A stretch of 64,000 nt of DNA, from NCBI RefSeq assembly GCF_003576645.1, contig NC_044920.1:21467847-21531846 (forward strand), given 5' to 3'. Position 1 is the first letter of the stretch. Every line of letters begins with the position of its first letter. Shown here one piece after another: positions 35,709 through 48,254 of this stretch. The notes beneath the pieces were generated by a model that saw only the letters and a program-made list of their open reading frames with translations, had not been told where the DNA came from and ran no database searches. This DNA comes from Ipomoea triloba (taxonomy: Eukaryota > Streptophyta > Magnoliopsida > Solanales > Convolvulaceae). The position numbers and the translations under genes were made by a program.

Positions 35709-36466
35709 TGAACAAAACTGCAATCCATCCTATCTTCTTGGAGACTTCAATTCAATGGTATTAGCTTAGGTATTTTTAGGGGTTTTAAGTGAACAGAACT
35801 GCAACCTATCTTATCATCTTGGAGACTTCAATGGTAGCTTAGGTATTGTTATAAGTAGGAATTGTGTGTATGTTGATTTTTGTTGCATAAAATTACTGAA
35901 TCTTTTGTTTCAGATGATAAGATGTTTTAGGTATTGACCCTAAAATATACCTTGATATTTCAAAATTTCATTCCTGCCCCTTGTTATTATTATATGTATT
36001 TGTGTATTTACTTGTAAGCTAGTGATCTTATCAAAATTGTTGTCTATTAAATCTGAACAAGTTGATTTAGTTGTCCTGTCCATGTTGAAACCACAAGTTT
36101 AGTTTTTTAACCAATTAATTGGGTTTATGGAACAAAGCTTATTAGATGCTGCTAATTACTCCCATCCATATCACTTTTACTTCCAACCTGCTTTCTCCAT
36201 CCCAGACTTACCACACTACTTCTATATATGATAATTGTATGTAAACCTTAATTGGAAACTTGACTTCCAATTCTCTTCCTCACGTTTAAGGCAAGGCTTT
36301 ACTGCTATATTAATATTAATCCTTAATTACTTATACTTACTTTTGGTAAACCCGATACTTGTCATTCTTTTGAAATTTATATTACTATATTACTGAAAAG
36401 AGTTAGTGAGTCAGTGCTATGTTACTATTCATCACTTGTCAATTGTGATTAGTAGTACTGTAAAAA

Positions 36467-36770
36467 TTAATGGGCTGAAGCTCGGGGCTGGCAGACAAGC
36501 TCGTTCCTTGCGCACCAGATAGACCAAATGGTTACTGCTATTTTGCTCATGGTTTCTGTGTCAGCATTCTCCAAGCATGCTTCGATGAAGCTTGTGAAAT
36601 TGACGGTTTGCGAGGAGCGAGGGATACCTGCAGCTGTCCAGACTCCGGAAACTACTGCGCAGTCGAGGAAAATGTGAGACACTGTCTCCTCTCCATTGCC
36701 GCATAGGGGCAATCGGGTTGCACCTCGACTCTTCTTCTTTGGAGAGTTGCACGGACCAGCAGGATTTCTT
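36467..36770 (-). pseudogene. LINE zf-RVT fragment, copy 1
   Basis: PLCGNGEETVSHIFLDCAVV, then SGVW, with C..C..H..C spacing typical of the zf-RVT segment that follows reverse transcriptase in plant LINEs, and IWSIWCARNELV leading toward RNase H. One C is missing relative to copy 2, breaking the frame at the CPLC motif. Confidence 0.65.
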
Positions 36771-36934
36771 TATTAAGTATTATTTATTAGTGCATTACTT
36801 ATTAATTAATTTAGTATTACTTTTATTTTATTAAGTTATTACTTAGAGTATTAGAGTATTATTAATACAGAGTATATTATAACATTAATGTTTAAATATT
36901 TAAGATTTATAATTAAAAAACAAAAAAAAAAAAA

Positions 36935-37040
36935 CTTCCGGCCGACTAGGCGCCTGGCCGCGGAGGAGGCCGATTTCGGCCTTCCTCGACGCGGCCGGGC
37001 GCCACCTAGCGCCTAGGCGCAATTTCTGCAACCATGCTTT
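36935..37040. mobile_element. GC-rich 'GCGCCTAGGCG' foldback fragment
   Basis: GC-rich island (gccgactaggcgcctggccg ... cgccacctagcgcctaggcg) in AT-rich DNA with internal palindromes. It ends 'tgcaaccatgc'. A longer relative is at 46937-47332, and an inverted copy at 40268-40370. Confidence 0.55.
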
Positions 37041-37617
37041 AAGATCAATTTACCAATATAAGATGGAATAATACCCTTTTTTAATTGGGGGATGGGGTTC
37101 TTAATTCAATGAGTAATTAAATCTCATAGTTGTGTTTTAAAAGTTGTCAACCAAACAATAACTATAATTTTGATTCTCATATGAATCAAACACACCTTTA
37201 GTCTTGCTAACTTATCTTTAAATGAGCCTAATGGAATGAAGGTCTGTATTTTTTATTATTATTATTTTTTTAATGAAGATATTAATGAAAACACAAAAAA
37301 CAATTAGTATGCTTAATTGTTTAATTTTAAAATATTATAAAGTTTAGCTATCGTGTTTTTATTTTAAATTGACTTTGTGGTAATTGATAATTACTATTTA
37401 ACTATTTATGGTACACTACTTTATGTATTACTCCGTAGTATAATATTTTAAATTGTTAAAAGAATTAATATTTAACATATTAAGAACAAATATTTGTGTG
37501 TGTATATATATTCTAAAATATTTACGCGTTTTCTGATATTTCATTTCTTATCACATTTTAAAATTGTCATATTCCTTTTTCATTTCCCATCCTACAGAGG
37601 TTGCCATGGTGGTATCG

Positions 37618-37700
37618 TTTATATATATATAATATATATAGTATATATATATATTAATATATATATACTATATATATATATATATATTATATATAATTTG
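37618..37700. repeat. (TA)n microsatellite at block B end
   Basis: AT-dinucleotide tract; its counterpart at 39601-39680 is a purer and longer (AT)n. Confidence 0.7.
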
Positions 37701-37720
37701 TTGTTGGCGAAGTTATATTT

Positions 37721-37745
37721 NNNNNNNNNNNNNNNNNNNNNNNNN
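37721..37745. other. Assembly gap, 25 N
   Basis: Exactly 25 N, the same length as the gap at 38509, so a placeholder rather than a measured size. Confidence 0.98.
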
Positions 37746-38508
37746 GGTTCTTTGCCAACTATGGTCACAATATGAAATTTATCCAATAACATTCTTGAGT
37801 AGTGACCACCGATTTCATTTGTCACACCGCGGTTGTTCATATCGCGTGGATTGTTTGGAATGAACCTCCACTTAGCGTTACAATCGCGTGGATTGTTTGG
37901 AATGAACCTCCACTTAGCGTTACACAAGAAGTCTGGAATGACAAGGTTGGACTGTCGTGCAACCGACTGAACCGAGATGTCTCTATTGGGTGTCAATAAC
38001 TTGCAGTAGTTATGCCGTGGACCCAGGTCCACCTTGTCCAAAAACGACGGTTTTTTTTTTTACATATTGGCCTGAAATATGGAACACAAACTCTACATTC
38101 ACATACACTATACTCTACATTCACAATTTGTAAACTCTACATTTACACATTACAGGATTATATGCTTAGCAATTATATTACCACTGTTATGCATTTACAC
38201 ATTCAAAACTCTATATTCACAGGTCCTATATTCTACATTCACAACTTGAGAACTCCACATTCACACATTACAGGGTTACAAGTTGCTAGAACTTTAACTC
38301 TATTACAGATTCACACATGCATAATTCTACATTCACGATTTCTATACTCCATATTCACAATTTGAAACCTTCACATTCACACATTTCTGAGCAACTTTAC
38401 ATTCACACAACCATAAATCTACATTCACGATTTCTATACTCTACATTCACACTTTGAAACCTCTACATTCACACATTTTTGGACAACTCTATATTCAGCA
38501 ATATGTTT
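37746..38508. repeat. Chimeric block: LINE tail piece plus a copy of 21258-21883
   Basis: 37746-37842 repeats 33357-33453. It then switches at 'atc' to LINE sequence. A 42-bp unit is present twice (37841 and 37883), and 37883-38508 matches 21258-21883 at equal length (626 bp) with no indel seen. Bounded on both sides by 25-N gaps. Confidence 0.9.
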
Positions 38509-38533
38509 NNNNNNNNNNNNNNNNNNNNNNNNN
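38509..38533. other. Assembly gap, 25 N
   Basis: Second fixed-size gap. Confidence 0.98.
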
Positions 38534-39585
38534 GCTGACTGGCTCCAGTTGTTTAATTTGTTGATTTTAAGGTGGTGTTCCAACGGTCGCGCCAGTTTTA
38601 GTTTTTTTTTTTTTTTTTTGAATACTATTGACCCTTTTACATGTATTCTGTCCATATACTTTCTCAACCTACTAAAGCCCAACAAAGTCAACAACGGTCG
38701 GCGCCAGTTTATGACAAATATATCAAATATTTATTACTGATATCATATGTTGTTGCATTTCTCGTGTTCTTTTATTTTCTTAAATTAAATCGTTAATTTA
38801 TTTTTGCACCACAAGTTAGCGTTAAATAAATAAACAAATAATATTCAATCGTGTTAAACTTAATAGCCGCGTCCCGCGTCCATCATTAATTTTAATCATA
38901 TGAATATTATATTAATCTACTCCCTCACTATCATACTTGTGAAAATAAAGATAACTTTTAACCACAATATTACAAATTTAATTTTTAAGATAAATTATAA
39001 TGTGAATCATAAATATATTTTTAGTATATTAAAAATGTATCTTATGTTAGTGGTTCACATTACAATGTTGAATATAGTCTATAGTATAATGATTAGTATT
39101 CAAAAAAAAAATAGTATAATGATTAGATTCTCAGCGCGAATAGCTTATTAGCCTTATTAGTTTGAGTCGATTAGTTATAAGCAACACATATTATTTTTGT
39201 GGTTCTTTGCCAACTATGGTCACAATATGAAATTTATCCAATAACATTCTTGAGTAGTGACCACCGATTTCATTTGTCACACGCGGTTGTTCATATCTTC
39301 CGTGAACAGAACTTTGTTGCTGATTTTTAGCTACGCTTGCTGCGAACAGGAGGGAACCTTGCATTATCTTTGTTTCCCCACCCCTGGTTGTGATACTCTT
39401 GTGTGTAATGATCAAATGAGAGTTGTGAGTGAAACGTCTCATGCTGGAGACGGAGTAGGCTGTGTTGGCTTTTTTCTATCAGCCTGGGGTCCCCCTCCCT
39501 TTTTGTATTTCCCAAAAAAAAAACATATTATGTATTTTATTAACTAAAGAAATATACATCAAAAAAAAAACTAAAGAAATATAAC
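38534..39585. repeat. Direct duplication block A, copy 2
   Basis: Copy of 32687-33738. Contains the truncated SINE and the frame-damaged LINE tail (39190-39530), where a T is lost in 'gatttttagc' and a C in 'cacacgcgg'. Confidence 0.85.
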
Positions 39586-39597
39586 TTCGCCAACAAC

Positions 39598-39679
<82 letters not shown>

Positions 39680-40550
39680 ACGATACCACCATGGCAACCT
39701 CTGTAGGATGGGAAATGAAAAAAAGGAATATGACAATTTTAAAATGTGATAAGAAATGAAATATCAGAAAACGCGTAAATATTTTAGAATATATATACAC
39801 ACACAAATATTTGTTCTTAATATGTTTAAATATTAATTCTTTTAACAATTTAAAATATTATACTACGGAGTAATACATAAAAGTAGTGTACCATAAATAG
39901 TTAAATAGTAATTATCAATTACCACAAAGTCAATTTAAAATAAAAACACGATAGCTAAACTTTATAATATTTTAAAATTAAACAATTAAGCATACTAATT
40001 GTTTTTTGTGTTTTCATTAATATCTTCATTAAAAAAATAATAATAATAAAAAATACAGACCTTCATTCCATTAGGCTCATTTAAAGATAAGTTAGCAAGA
40101 CTAAAGGTGTGTTTGATTCATATGAGAATCAAAATTATAGTTATTGTTTGGTTGACAACTTTTAAAACACAACTATGAGATTTAATTACTCATTGAATTA
40201 AGAACCCCATCCCCCAATTAAAAAAGGGTATTATTCCATCTTATATTGGTAAATTGATCTTAAAGCATGGTTGCAGAAATTGCGCCTAGGCGCTAGGTGG
40301 CGCCCGGCCGCGTCGAGGAAGGCCGAAATCGGCCTCCTCCGCGGCCAGGCGCCTAGTCGGCCGGAAGTTTTTTTTTTTTTGTTTTTTAATTATAAATCTT
40401 AAATATTTAAACTATTAATGTTATAATATACTCTGTATTAATAATACTCTAATACTCTAAGTAATAACTTAATAAAATAATAAGTAATAACTAAATTAAA
40501 TTAATAAGTAATGCACTAATAAATAATACTTAATAAAGAAATCCTGCTGG

Positions 40551-40850
40551 TCCGTGCAACTCTCCAAAGAAGAAGAGTCGAGGTGCAACCCGATTGCCCC
40601 CTATGCGGCAATGGAGAGGAGACAGTGTCTCACATTTTCCTCGACTGCGCAGTAGTTTCCGGAGTCTGGACAGCTGCAGGTATCCCTCGCTCCTCGCAAA
40701 CCGTCAATTTCACAAGCTTCATCGAAGCATGCTTGGAGAATGCTGACACAGAAACCATGAGCAAAATAGCAGTAACCATTTGGTCTATCTGGTGCGCAAG
40801 GAACGAGCTTGTCTGCCAGCCCCCGAGCTTCAGCCCATTAATTTTTACAG
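40551..40850 (+). pseudogene. LINE zf-RVT fragment, copy 2
   Basis: Open frame VRATLQRRRVEVQPDCPLCG, then NGEETVSHIFLDC and IWSIWCARNELVCQ. The zf-RVT cysteines and histidine are in frame here, unlike copy 1. Flanking reverse transcriptase is absent. Confidence 0.7.
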
Positions 40851-41600
40851 TACTACTAATCACAATTGACAAGTGATGAATAGTAACATAGCACTGACTC
40901 ACTAACTCTTTTCAGTAATATAGTAATATAAATTTCAAAAGAATGACAAGTATCGGGTTTACCAAAAGTAAGTATAAGTAATTAAGGATTAATATTAATA
41001 TAGCAGTAAAGCCTTGCCTTAAACGTGAGGAAGAGAATTGGAAGTCAAGTTTCCAATTAAGGTTTACATACAATTATCATATATAGAAGTAGTGTGGTAA
41101 GTCTGGGATGGAGAAAGCAGGTTGGAAGTAAAAGTGATATGGATGGGAGTAATTAGCAGCATCTAATAAGCTTTGTTCCATAAACCCAATTAATTGGTTA
41201 AAAAACTAAACTTGTGGTTTCAACATGGACAGGACAACTAAATCAACTTGTTCAGATTTAATAGACAACAATTTTGATAAGATCACTAGCTTACAAGTAA
41301 ATACACAAATACATATAATAATAACAAGGGGCAGGAATGAAATTTTGAAATATCAAGGTATATTTTAGGGTCAATACCTAAAACATCTTATCATCTGAAA
41401 CAAAAGATTCAGTAATTTTATGCAACCAAAATCAACATACACACAATTCCTACTTATAACAATACCTAAGCTACCATTGAAGTCTCCAAGATGATAAGAT
41501 AGGTTGCAGTTCTGTTCACTTAAACACCCTAAAAAATACCTAAGCTAATACCATTGAATTGAAGTCTCCAAGAAGATAGGATGGATTGCAGTTTTGTTCA

Positions 41601-42965
41601 TTAAACACCCAAAATAGGAGAATACCACTCATAAAGAACGGAGGAACGTAACTTGGCCTTATGCACGGTTTCATCCCCACTTCTCTCCCTTTTAGTTGTG
41701 TTCTCCACCCTGTCTTGGTCTTCAATTGCTGGAGGGGCGGAGCTGGAAATAAATAGATAAAAAGTAAGCAAATGAATATTTATCACACGAGTAGAAGCAT
41801 ATATGAAACAGAAAAATGAGACCGGGGTGTACTTACACAATACAAAAAGATTGAATATTAGTCTCAGGCTGGAATTTCTTGTAGTAAAGGATTCCTGAGG
41901 AGGCTCCAACTCTACTTCGGAAGGATTGAATGCCATATTCAAGATCAAACTTTATTTCGAACACGTAGATTAAGACATCTACCGTATCGCTCGGAACCAG
42001 TAACCACACAAAATTTGCCACCTCCCAGGTCAGCTAGTCGTGTCAGATCACATTTTAAGCCACGCCCATCTTTTCCAACACAACGAATTTCATTTATAGC
42101 CCGGTAAGATATGAACTCAAGAACACCTTCCGCATGAATCTTGACACAATATGCATAAAGCTCAGTATAACAAAAGGCAACCAGAATCCGAATTTTTTCA
42201 GAAAATTCATCTGAAAGCCCTATGTCACCATTGTGACCAAAGGGAGGAGGAATTTCCTTCTCTTCAAATTGGGCTAGCAAAGACCACTCCTCCCATTTTG
42301 AGGATTTGAAGTCGAAAGTAAAGGCACTCTTAGGGTATTTGGAACTCAGCGGATTACTAATGAGCAAATATAGATATCTCCTAAGAACAAAGTGGCCCAC
42401 TGTGAAGAAGCGATCTAAGGTGTGATCAAGTGCGAAAGGAGGGGGTGGAAGGGTTTCAAAGCAATCTTTGACGGAATCAAAAGACTGGAAACAGAATTGC
42501 CCCTTGAGTATAGGCTTATAGCAACTATGGTTCTTCGAGAGTAGGTAAATTCGGTCATCATCTCCTCAAATCACACGAGGTATCACCATAGATTGAAAAT
42601 CAATTGGTTTGTCGAGACTGTCAGGATTTTCTATAGGTAATTGGGGGAACCTACTAGGATCAAAGTAAAAAATAAACCTCTTGCGACTATATGCATGTGT
42701 ATATGTTTCTATGCCACCAACAGCATACAGTATGTCCATGATGGAAGAGTGCCATAAAGTTTGGAAGATTGGAAGCTACAAGCTCAACCTTGACTTCTTC
42801 TTTGCAAGAGGAAGGAGATGAAGGAATTTTAACACGATAGAGGTCTTCAAAACATGCAAAATAAGCATATCGAGCGATTGATGTAATACTGAAAAAAAAA
42901 GAACAAATGGAATTGAAGATTATCGAAATTGCAGTCATAAAAAATGCAAACAAACAAACAAACAA
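41601..42965 (-). pseudogene. Uncharacterised kelch-like plant protein gene fragment, copy 2
   Basis: Same gene as 34347-35708, opposite strand. After the shared TGA the frame stays open through ILKGQFCFQSFDSVKDCFET, LLAQFEEKEIPPPFGHNGDI, GLSDEFSEKIRILVAFCYTE and RAINEIRCVGKDGRGLKCDL, so this copy is cleaner. It has its own small changes near 42555 and 42750 (a lost base in 'ggtttatt' and an altered 'tggcactcttcc'). Function unknown; no start codon context for a full protein was found. Confidence 0.45.
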
Positions 42966-43280
42966 AAATCAATGATTTCCTCTATTGTTTTCAAGTTTAT
43001 GGCCCCTCCTGTAGGCGCAAGTGAGTCTTCTTTATTTGTAGTGTAAGCTAAGACCTTCAACTTGCAAAGTGGTTCACGCAACAGACCGATCGGGTGGCTC
43101 TGACGGACTGACTGGTGGAGCTCTGCTGGGCCACCTCACCAGTAATCCTAGAGCGTTTTTACCCATCTCTAGGCTTTAATTTTCAATACGAGCGTTGCAA
43201 CCAGGTGGCACTCTGCTGGGTTCCTATTGACTGCGGGGTGCTCGACTGGAATCCTACTGATCGAGTGGCACTTTGGGGTC

Positions 43281-43712
43281 ACACTTGTGTGAGACCGTCT
43301 CACGGATCCTTATTCGTGAGACGGGTCGGGTCGGGTCGAAGCACCATGCAAATGTCATACTTATATGTGCAAATGTCATACTTATATGCTCAAATATAAT
43401 ACTAATTAAGAATACAAATTTTGTTACTTATAAGAGAAAAAGTATTACATTTTTCATAATAAGTAATGTTGACATGTGTCCCTTACTTATAAGGGAAAAT
43501 ATAATACTTTTGATGGAAAATGTAACACTTTTTAATCGAAATGTAAAAGTATTGTATTATTCCTTAAAAGTATTACATTTACCCTTATAAGTAGCAAAAA
43601 TTTTATCCCCAATTAGTATTACATTTGAGCATATAAGTATGACATTTGTGCGTATAAGTATTACAACTCATCTTGGCCCGATCCGTCTCACGGTGAGACC
43701 GTCTCACACAAG
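43281..43712. mobile_element. Complete MITE with GTGAGACCGTCTCACG ends
   Basis: Left end acttgtgtgagaccgtctca and right end (reverse complement) aacttgtgtgagaccgtctc are long inverted repeats. The centre has units such as 'gcatataagtatgacattt' repeated in both orientations. No ORF. About 300 bp of it are repeated, cut off, at 33739-34045. Confidence 0.7.
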
Positions 43713-43854
43713 TTTTTGCCGGCACTTTGCTAGAATCCTACTTTTTTTTTTTTAAACTTATTTGACCGAGTGGTAAAATATATAGTTAGCTTATCAGTCA
43801 ATTTTAGCTTATTTGACCACTATTAGTTGGTTAACTTGGTTAAAAAATCAATAT

Positions 43855-43965
43855 AAATGTTTGGGTTCAATTCCCACAAGTGACGAATCCCCTTGGGCCA
43901 GCTCCTGTGCCTCCCGGAGCGAACGTGAGTGGACCCCGGACACCCTGTAAATTTACCAAAAAAAA
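43855..43965 (-). mobile_element. SINE family 2 fragment
   Basis: Minus strand: box B-like 'GGGAATTGAACCC' in inverted context on +, followed by 'gtgacgaatcccc' and 'gcctcccggagcgaacg', identical words to the copy at 5186-5495, then an A tract. Confidence 0.5.
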
Positions 43966-44021
43966 AAAAACTAATTTACTAAATACTTTTTTACAATCAA
44001 CTAATGTTATTAACTAGTTAT

Positions 44022-44200
44022 ACTTTTTTTTTTTTTTTTTTGAATACAACTAGCCCTATTACATTGTAGTATCTTCCATATACTCTCTCAACCTGTTGAA
44101 ACACAAAGGGTTAGTATCGCCTCCACTAAGGCTCGAACTCATGACCTCCCAAATGGGAGAGCTACTATATGCCATCTGAGCACAAGGTACTTGACAACTA
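44022..44200 (-). mobile_element. SINE family 1, near complete
   Basis: Minus strand: head ccttgtgctcagatggcata (box A), then box B gagttcgagccttagtggag. Tail 'caatagt/ctagccctattacattgtagt' ends in an 18-base T/A tract at 44022. The best preserved member here. Confidence 0.7.
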
Positions 44201-44454
44201 GTTATACTTTGTAACCCAATCTACTAACAACTATCAACTAATCATTATCAACTAACCATCATTTACCGAACAGAACCTCGATGTATGAGCAAAATGCCAA
44301 AAGATAAACTTATTTTCCACATGACACCGGCCCATGGGCGGCTTTGGCAGGAAATGATTGCAAAAAAATGTTCATTCCTCTAGAAGTGCTATTAGAGGAA
44401 AGTGAAATTGTCCTATTAATCCGCAATGGATAGCTTATTATGACTCTCTCTCCT

Positions 44455-44885
44455 ACTATTTCATACATTTCATGAACCATGATCTACATATTTGTGTGAA
44501 TTATAAATAAAAAATATACAAATAATATACATTTAGTATATTAAAAATATAATTTTTGTTTCTTCGAAAACTATAATTTTTGTTATGATGCACACAACAC
44601 TCTGTGGACCATGATCTACACAATAATTTGCAACTACCAATCATTATTCCATGGACCATGGTCTATACATTTGTATGAATCATAAATAAAAAAGTACATT
44701 TTAATATACTAAAGGTACATTATTGTATACGTAAAGTACATTATTTGAAAGTACATAATTTTTATATATTATCACATCATGTACATTTAGTACACAAATA
44801 ATATACTTTTAATATATTAACAATATATATTACATTTATGATCCATACAGTTATGTGGACCATGACCCACACAATAATTTGTCCT
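44455..44885. mobile_element. 'tatggtccacaca' MITE, copies 2 and 3 (head to head)
   Basis: Words 'catggaccatg', 'aatatacatttagtatatta' and 'tatgatccatacagttatgt' occur in both orientations. It looks like two adjacent or nested copies. Confidence 0.5.
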
Positions 44886-46936
44886 AGCCTCCCTATGATT
44901 TCTCTATTCCAATCTCATGTGATTATTTCATTAAATACATCTTTGTAATTTGTTTCTTTAAATTTATTTCATTTAATACAATTTATATAGTTCTCATATG
45001 TATCATACAACAGTAGCCAAAATTGGGTTTGCACGTGAATTAGAGAAACAATTCAATTAGGTTGTTTGAGTAGGACCGAATTCAGCAAACAATTGTTGAA
45101 ATCATGCAACGAGGCAGTAATGGATTGCAGAGCCTCAGATTTTAGGGCGTGAAAGATGTGCAATAGTACATGATCTCAAGATTTTGGGAACTTTTAGTAG
45201 CTTGATCCAATAGTTAGTATATGTATTTGTGATTATATTGGCTCAGAATTAATTAAGTTTTTATGACTGGTCTAAATTCTACTACGTATTATTCAAAAAA
45301 AAAAAAGAAGCTATTTCGTAATATTCACGCGAATCACTTTTCTTCAATTCACAATTTAATTCACAATTTTATTTATATTTTGTAGAGCTTCACTTATTTA
45401 TCAACACATGGCCATGCAAATAAAAAAATCGGCCTTGATGGATAGAGTCGTGGTAGTTCGCATTGAAGTCAGCAGCGTGGCAGACAGTTCTCATCTAGCA
45501 TACAAGAAAATAAACAAACTTTTGGTATATGATTCTTGACAAGAAATGAAATGCCAATTAATTAATACCAATTTAACACGTCGACACAATATTGCATGCT
45601 CAACGTAGAAGTTAGTCTTTCATCTTTATTTATTTATTTATTTTTTTGATTAACGAAAACTTACCGGCATTAATTATTTGATGGTGTATAATGTAAAACC
45701 TCGCTATTATGTAAAATAGGATTGTAAAATATCAAATTCGTGACTTTTATGTATTCGAATCACGCTCCATCCACTCATTAGTTTCTGTTTTTAATTTTAA
45801 AAAATTTCATTATTGTGATAGAACCTAAGGTGGCGTTTAATTGGTTTGTAAATTTTGTACCATATTATCGGATTTGATACTCATTAAGTCATTATTATGT
45901 TTGTTTGTTCACTTTTGTTATCAAACTATTTGATTCAAATCCATCGTAGTACTCATAAAACTCATTACACTTTCCATTCCCCCCTACATACTTTTGAACC
46001 ATAAAAAAAAAAAAAGTCATTCATTATGAAACTTTAATATATATATATATATATATATTGTATGTATATATGTCATATTTTTATTTTTTATTTAAATTAA
46101 TTAACTATTTTTATTCTAATTCCAATTTACTACTCAACAAAGAAACATTTTATTTTTATTTTCAATTAAACCCATTATAAATCCTACATATTTGATTTTA
46201 ATTACGATTCCAATTCTAATGTTTGAGCCCTAGATTTTTTTTTTTGGACAAAGCTAAACTAAAAATTAATTAACTCATAGTATTAGGATTAAGATTTAAT
46301 GACAAAGAGTGCTTAGAGCATCCACATCACTGGATTTAATATGATTTTTGCACAATTTTTTATAAAGCTAATCCTAGGTGGAAGAGAGGAAGTAAGGGGA
46401 GAGAATGAAAAAACACCTCCTTACAAAGTATTGGGTTTTGGCAGATTTCTGGGACCCACCAAAGCAATTGATTTTTGCAAAATCACGCGTGAAGGCCAAC
46501 ATGCGCCCAGCCGGGTGGGTGCAGTGTACACGCCCGTTGGGCGTGTTAATGAGGTATCTAAATTTTTTTTTAAATATTATTTTAATATTTTTTTTTTGTT
46601 TTTCAGCTTTGTTTTATTTTTTTTCCTTTTCCATCTCATATTTCCTTTCTTAATCACACCTAAAAAAACTCGTCAAAAACTTTAAAAAAAAATCAATTGA
46701 TATAGATGCTCTTATTTGTTATTACATGCTTGTGAACTAGATTATTATTGCTATAGCCCGAATGTAATGTTGTGTAGTATATGATGGATATATAGAGAAA
46801 TGAATCATTATCTATCTCAGATCTCAATTCTATCACATATGACTAACTCTAGACTATCTGCAACAGTGCAACACACTTCGATTATAATTTGGATGCTTTG
46901 ACGTACTACAACTCTATTCAAGATTCTCCTTAACCA

Positions 46937-47332
46937 CTGTTGTAAAAATCCCCGCATATGCCGAATAGGCACCCGCCTAGGCGTTAGGCGCTCCTAGACC
47001 GAGGCGAATTGCTACTTAGGCGTCCGTCTAGGTGGCCGACCGCCTAGGAGGCCGCTTAGTGCCTAACTCGGCCGACTAGGCCAAATTCGACCGTGTTAAC
47101 TCGCCCAACTCGGCAGAGTTAGCAGAGTTAACTTGAGCGAGTCGTCTTGTTAATTTTATTATTATATATATATAATATAATATAATATAATATATGACAT
47201 ACACCCATATACATGAATTAATTTTTTGTTTTTATAGGTCGCCGCCTAAAACCGCCTAGGCACCACCTAGACCGCTTAGGTGCTAGGCTCTAATCTACCG
47301 CCTGATTAGCGCCTAGCGCCTACTACAACCAC
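46937..47332. mobile_element. Foldback element with 'CGCCTAGGCG' arms
   Basis: Outer ends 'ttgtaaaaatccccgc' and (inverted) 'gttgtagtaggcgc'. The GC-rich arms are full of ccgcctagg / ctaggcgg words around an AT core (47155-47240). No coding content. Confidence 0.65.
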
Positions 47333-47974
47333 GTCCTTAACAAACAAGCTAAGACCTTGAATAGCTAACTCAGTTGCCCTTCACTGGCCAACTGAAAATT
47401 GAAGATAAGTCAATTCTATATTGAAAAAACATAATATTGAAAATTTTGGGTTAATCCATAATTATTATTGATATAATATTTTGATAAGTCTTCATATCAT
47501 CAGCTAGCGTTATTGATAGCGTAAATTGGACCGGGGGTCAAAACTATGCTACGAATATGTATTTGGTGAACAAGTAGAAAGATGCTTAGTCAATCAGTCG
47601 GTCGATCGGACCGGTCAATCTGTCTGCTGGGTGAGGACCGAGCGGGCTAAGGCTATACTGTATTATGGAGAAGAAGACGAATACAAGTGATATAGTGTTA
47701 CAATGTAGTGAATACCGCAGGTGGTGTGATGTTGCAAGGTCGTGAATATGACAAGTGAGTTTGTGTAACAATACATTGGATATGACAAGTGAGGAGATGA
47801 CCTTCCTATTTATACTAAGAAAGTCGATTAAGCATTAAATGTTTCAGATGCAAGTGGCTTGACGTGACACACTCTTGTTGGTTTGGTCAGTCGATCGATC
47901 GCTTTGCAGCTATACGCAGGTTGACTATTATATCCGAGGTAATAGAGCCATCATTCTCGCACAACGTCAGCCGC

Positions 47975-48250
47975 CCCTCCTACAGGGGCAAGTGGGTCTT
48001 CTTTACTTGTAACATAAGCTAAGACCTTCAACTTGTAAAGTGGTTCATGCAATAGACTGACCGAGTGGCGCTACACTAGAATCTTACTAACTGAGTGACA
48101 CTCTATTGGAATCCTACTGACTGAGTGTCACTCCGCTGGGATCCTACGGACTGGGTAGAACTCTGCTGGTATACGACTGAGTGGCACTTTGCTGAGATAC
48201 GATCGAGTCGCAATCTACTAGGCGATCCTGCAGACAGTCCACATGTGTAT
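47975..48250. repeat. Degenerate 'gactgagtggcactctgctgggatccta' repeat
   Basis: About eight diverged units of 22-30 bp containing ctg(a)gtg.cactc.gctggaatcctac. Preceded by 'tcctacaggggcaagtgggt'. The related sequence is at 43000-43280 and, inverted, 34020-34330. Confidence 0.6.
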
Positions 48251-48254
48251 TTAC

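Larger units (their letters stand above)
33739..37720. repeat. Inverted duplication block B, copy 1
   Basis: Reverse complement of 39586-43580 over about 4 kb, with scattered 1-2 base indels. Ends at a 25-N gap. The left junction (about 33738) cuts through the MITE that is complete at 43281-43712. Confidence 0.85.
39586..43580. repeat. Inverted duplication block B, copy 2
   Basis: Reverse complement of 33739-37720. Its right side continues without a break into a complete MITE (43281-43712), so this orientation looks like the contiguous one. Confidence 0.85.
43765..44276. mobile_element. TTTGGTAAA-family MITE split by two SINEs
   Basis: Ends 'gaccactattagttggttaa' (43815) and 'catcatttaccgaacag' (44257) match the family inverted relative to 7221-7468. 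A family 2 SINE (43855-43965) and a family 1 SINE (44022-44200) lie between the arms. Confidence 0.55.
44280..47970. repeat. Diverged segmental duplication, copy 2
   Basis: Counterpart of 22475-24905. Additional DNA includes the 'tatggtccacaca' MITEs (44455-44885), a 400-bp insert at about 46315-46715 and the GC foldback element (46937-47332). 45000-45480 holds no recognisable gene. Confidence 0.6.

Noticed and set aside
37619..38041. 140-residue minus ORF containing X residues
   Set aside because: It crosses the 25-N gap and a duplicated LINE tail; it is an artifact of joining.
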